Assembly: GCA_963969395.1 (NCBI GenBank)
Contig: OZ017797.1
Location: forward strand, 36,394,001 to 36,458,000
DNA: 64,000 nt
DNA from: Pseudoscleropodium purum
Taxonomy: Eukaryota > Streptophyta > Bryopsida > Hypnales > Brachytheciaceae
Direction of reading: 5' to 3'
Shown here: positions 60,600 through 64,000 of the stretch, in pieces
Layout: every line of letters starts with the position of its first letter
How positions within the stretch are numbered: the first letter of the stretch is position 1
Position numbers and translations under genes: made by a program
The notes under the pieces: generated by a model
Seen by the model: only the letters and a program-made list of their open reading frames with translations
Database searches by the model: none
Told to the model about the DNA's origin: nothing

Positions 60600-60850
60600 C
60601 TAGAGCCAAATTGCATAAGAAAAAAAATTTGGCTAAAAAATTGGTAACAAAACATGAAGTTTTTCATGAGAAAACTTCAAATTAAAAAAAAATCTTGGAT
60701 GAAATTGCCAAATTATGGATGAAAATAGAATTATAGACATGTTATATGTGTTAATATGATATTTTCTATCGAATATATGGATGAATGTTGAAATTTGGAG
60801 CATCGCTATAAAATTTTATATTGCCACTTTGGCACCTCATAATAAATAAA
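60600..60850 (-). repeat. Dispersed repeat family R3, copy 2 (inverted)
   Basis: The reverse complement aligns with 24505-24735 along most of its length, with the same order of conserved blocks. No boundaries were defined. Confidence 0.5.
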
Positions 60851-62860
60851 TAAAAGCCTTGGTCCCAAGTAAATAGTTGAGCATTGTGGACATTGCAATA
60901 AGGCTTGTGTTGCAAATCTTTGAGCCAATTTTACCAATAGGCTCTTCATTTGTTTGCCAAGGGTGTTTTGGATGTAAAAGAAAGATAAAAATTACTTAAA
61001 AAGTTTCTAGGCTATTCTTCATGGCTACTTTTACCTCTTGAAATTTATTCAAATTGGTTGGACTTTTTTTGGTTATATTTTACAATTTATTTTGACTTAC
61101 TAGTTTGAAAATTATAAGAATTATAATTTATTATGAAACTAATAGAGATTTTTCACATTGATATTGATAGATATTAATATAGTTTTATATAACAAATATA
61201 TATATTACAATGAATTTGGAATATGATTGTAAAAGCTAAATAGAACTCAAAAATAAAGTTTGACAATGTGGTTATAGAATTCCAGGTCCTTTAGGAGTTA
61301 AGGTAACTAAATGTAATTGATAAAATCAATGCAATTATTATGGTAATTCCCAAAACTAAAGACATGCAATGTTTTTTTTTAGATTGTCTATATACTCATA
61401 ACAAAATCTATTAGAATACAAGTACTTCAAAAGCTTTCATCATGTTGTGAGGTTTTATTGAGAAGATGTTTTAGATGTCATTAGAATAAGCAAGAATAAA
61501 TTAATGAAAAATTGTGCAAATGAGGAAGTGACAGATGAATTATAATGCAATTTCCTTTTAATATAAGAAATGATTGCAACAAAGAAATAGGATTTTTCAT
61601 GTTTATGGTTCAATTTTCAAAAGTTGTTTGAAAATTTTATTCTATTTCTTTAAGGAAAATTTATCTATTTTTATTCTCTCAAAGAATTATTTTTTAAGCC
61701 CCAAGGTCCCAAAGTACATTATTTTTGGCAATGTAGAATTTCATTCATCCATTTACAAAGAAGATTTTGATTTTTTTTCCATTGAAATTTTTATAAAACA
61801 TGTGGTCAAGGAGTAGCTTTAAGGCACTTTAATGAGCAACAATTTTCATAACATTTGACTACATGGTTAAAAAATTTGTATAATATTATGTATGTACTAT
61901 CTTTTGAAAGCCCAAGCAATCCAACTAGCTTAGAAAAAATTTGATTTTTCGAATTTTATATTTATATATACTTGAAAAGCTTTGAATCAATCTACTGTGA
62001 TCAACAAGATGAATGTTACAAAGAGTTTTAGAATCTAAGGCAATTGTACAATTTCTGATCCAAAACAAACTTTCAAGGCTTGTTTTAAACTCAATTTTTA
62101 ATATTTTGGAATTAAATCAAATTTAAGATGTAAATTGTTTATTTTAACATTACAACCATTTTTTGGACTTAAAAATACTATAGTCCTTTACGAATTTAGT
62201 ATAAATTTGGTGTGATTACCTAAGACAATCAAAATTAAGGAAATTTGAACAAAAATCAACCAATTGCAAAAAATTAATAATAACCAAATAAAACATAGTT
62301 TAGCACCCATAGAGGTGTCAAAGTCTTTTTGTCCCTTTTAGGGGCTTAGAAGTGCAAAGGCGTATTAAACAATATTTCAAGAGGATGGAATATTTTAAGA
62401 TTTTGAGAATGGGACAATTAGACAATAGGCCACTAAGTATACATGTTGCATTTGAAAATAGGTCAAAGTTGAACATAAATTCAAAATGGAAATAATCTTG
62501 GGAATGGATTGACATGTGTTTAATATGGATCAATACAATGGCTTACAAACCCAAAACACAACGTGGCTATTTGAGTATCTCCATTGCTTCAAACTTTGGG
62601 TCTAACTAGAAGCCTATGGGGATTGTAAAGGTGACAAAATGTATTCTTTTTGCCAAAATTCAACAAAGATTTGTTGCCAATTTCCCCCAAATTAAATATT
62701 GTAGCTATGAAAATGTTATGCAATATATGTAAGAATTGGCTGCCTCAATTGAATTCTTGGAGACCAAGCTAATAATAAAATGAAAATGAAAAATATAAAA
62801 TTGTTGAATAAGCAAAGAGCACTAAGGTAGTTTGTTTTATAAACAATCATGACACAAATT

Positions 62861-63056
62861 GAGGTACATTTTGCTTTCTTCAATGTACCAACAATGTACA
62901 TTTTTGGAGCTGATCAATTTTGGTTGACCATAGCATTTCAACTTCAAAAATTTGTAACTTATTCCACACACATCTAAAAAATTTGAAACCACTTGGAATA
63001 GATGCCAATTCCATTTATCGTCCTAAGAGATTTTACTAAAAATTGGTTCAAGGATT
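62861..63056 (+). repeat. Dispersed repeat family R1, copy 2
   Basis: Begins GAGGTACATTTTGCTTTCTT like the copy at 1299 and follows it through CAATGTACCAAC, TTCAA-TTCAAAAATTT, ATTCCACA and CACTTGGAATAGATGCCAAT. Same orientation as copy 1. Confidence 0.65.
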
Positions 63057-63218
63057 TTAATCCTTAAACACTTGACTAGTGACCATGGATATTGTCCCTT
63101 TTGCTACTATATGGCACCATTGACTTTTAAAAAACCAAAAATGCTCATTGGAGGTCAATCTATTGTGCATGATGATCTCCCTTTTTGTACAGAATCCCAA
63201 GGATGAACAATTGCAAAG

Positions 63219-64000
63219 ATGCATACAAATACACATCCATTCTACATACAAAGATTCTTTGTCATTCATCGACCCCAAAACGGCTGCAACATGATTTTAG
63301 GGCTAACTCCCCCCAAGGCCAATAGGCTTTCAGAGCAGACTATCTTATCATGCCACTGCATTGCATTTTCACGACTCTTCATGATGAAAGAAGTTGCCAC
63401 ACCAGCCCTGGTTTTACAGTTCCAATTCTAGCCACACTCATGAACTGCGCCTCTCTTAGAAATAGCATCGTTAGCAAGCTTTTCGATGGGGAAGGAGAGT
63501 GTCAATCTTATTCTCAAAGCCTTTTGCTTCATCAACTCTTCATGGCTGCCTGGACGAAATAAAGAGAGCGAATCTCCTTGATGCTGGAGAGTGCAAGTGA
63601 GGGCTGGTGCTATTCGAAACGTCGAAAGAAGCTATGGCAGAGTCGCACTTCGCAGTCATTAAACGTCGAGGGTGTGAATGGTTTGGGAGGCATTCAGGTC
63701 TGATATCAGTACTCGAGAATCATTGAATTGCTTCCTTCTGAAACAATCTTCTTCAGAGCTCTTGTTGATGGATCAGAAAATGTTCTACTGGGAATTAAAG
63801 TGCTTGACAAATGGGGATGATACCATCTTCGGAGAGACGTCTTTTAATTCCGTGTGGGATGGAATGGATGCTGTTTGGAAGGTGGCGGAGGGGCTTCCTT
63901 GACGTAAACCAATGTGGGCATGGGGTAGTGTTGCTTGGACCTCAATCCTGTGCCGAGCCCACAGCTGAAGACTTCGTTTAGGTACTTTGATCCAAAGCCT
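63219..64000 (+). other. Less AT-rich window edge, possible start of a gene
   Basis: Base composition rises as it does at the other gene loci. An open frame at 63678-63902 (74 codons) contains RESLNCFLLKQSSSELLLMD and DAVWKVAEGLP, which read like protein but match no family I recognise. A second open stretch starts at the ATG at 63581 in another frame. The window ends before any exon structure can be confirmed, so no CDS is called. Confidence 0.3.

Larger units (their letters stand above)
58349..63218. other. Gene-free AT-rich region with repeat fragments
   Basis: Holds a degenerate relative of the foldback element (58564-58780), a 126-codon ORF at 59251-59631 with no recognised domain, inverted repeat copy 60600-60850 and an R1 copy near the right. 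An isolated element-end-like sequence (CCTTTAGGAGTTAA) sits at 61290-61303 without a visible partner. Nothing else was recognised. Confidence 0.5.

Overview
The window looks like a piece of nuclear genome from a land plant, most likely a non-seed plant such as a bryophyte or lycophyte. This is inferred from spliceosomal GT-AG introns, plant-type gene families (GH5 endo-beta-mannanase, cytosolic small heat shock protein, CYSTM protein, MIP2/NBAS-type Sec39 protein), long AT-rich intergenic sequence and plant-type DNA transposons. No prokaryotic, organellar or viral signal was seen. Species was not determined.

Layout. 1-12.8 kb: AT-rich, gene-free DNA holding a Tourist-like MITE (779-1083), two TTAA-flanked elements (4692-5491 and 8020-8946) and a 137-bp tandem repeat just before the first gene. 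12.8-16.4 kb: five-exon secreted mannan endo-beta-mannosidase (+). 19.5-21.0 kb: two-exon class-I-like small heat shock protein (+), with a tandem duplication in its intron and a four-copy ~190-bp repeat behind it. 25.1-30.5 kb: twelve-exon mitochondrial-type phospholipid scramblase homologue (+), with a foldback element in one intron and a hairpin behind the stop. 33.3-34.3 kb: three-exon CYSTM protein (-). 35.3-36.7 kb: a non-autonomous CACTA transposon with both ends and its target duplication. 40.0-47.3 kb: large Sec39-domain gene (-, eight exons). 47.3-54.5 kb: AT-rich repeats. 55.0-58.3 kb: an eight-exon gene of unrecognised family (+). 58.4-64 kb: AT-rich repeats, then a less AT-rich stretch at the right edge that may be the start of another gene.

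The genes are independent housekeeping or stress loci, not an operon or pathway. Cell-wall mannan hydrolysis, heat stress, lipid scrambling, membrane stress signalling and Golgi-ER tethering have no evident functional link. All splice models were built by hand from reading frame, splice dinucleotides, phase and remembered family conservation, without transcripts or database searches. The Sec39 model has one junction (exon 4/5) where the obvious splice pair breaks the frame. Most of what the genes do not explain is repeat biology: several element families occur here in two or more copies, some with clean terminal structure.
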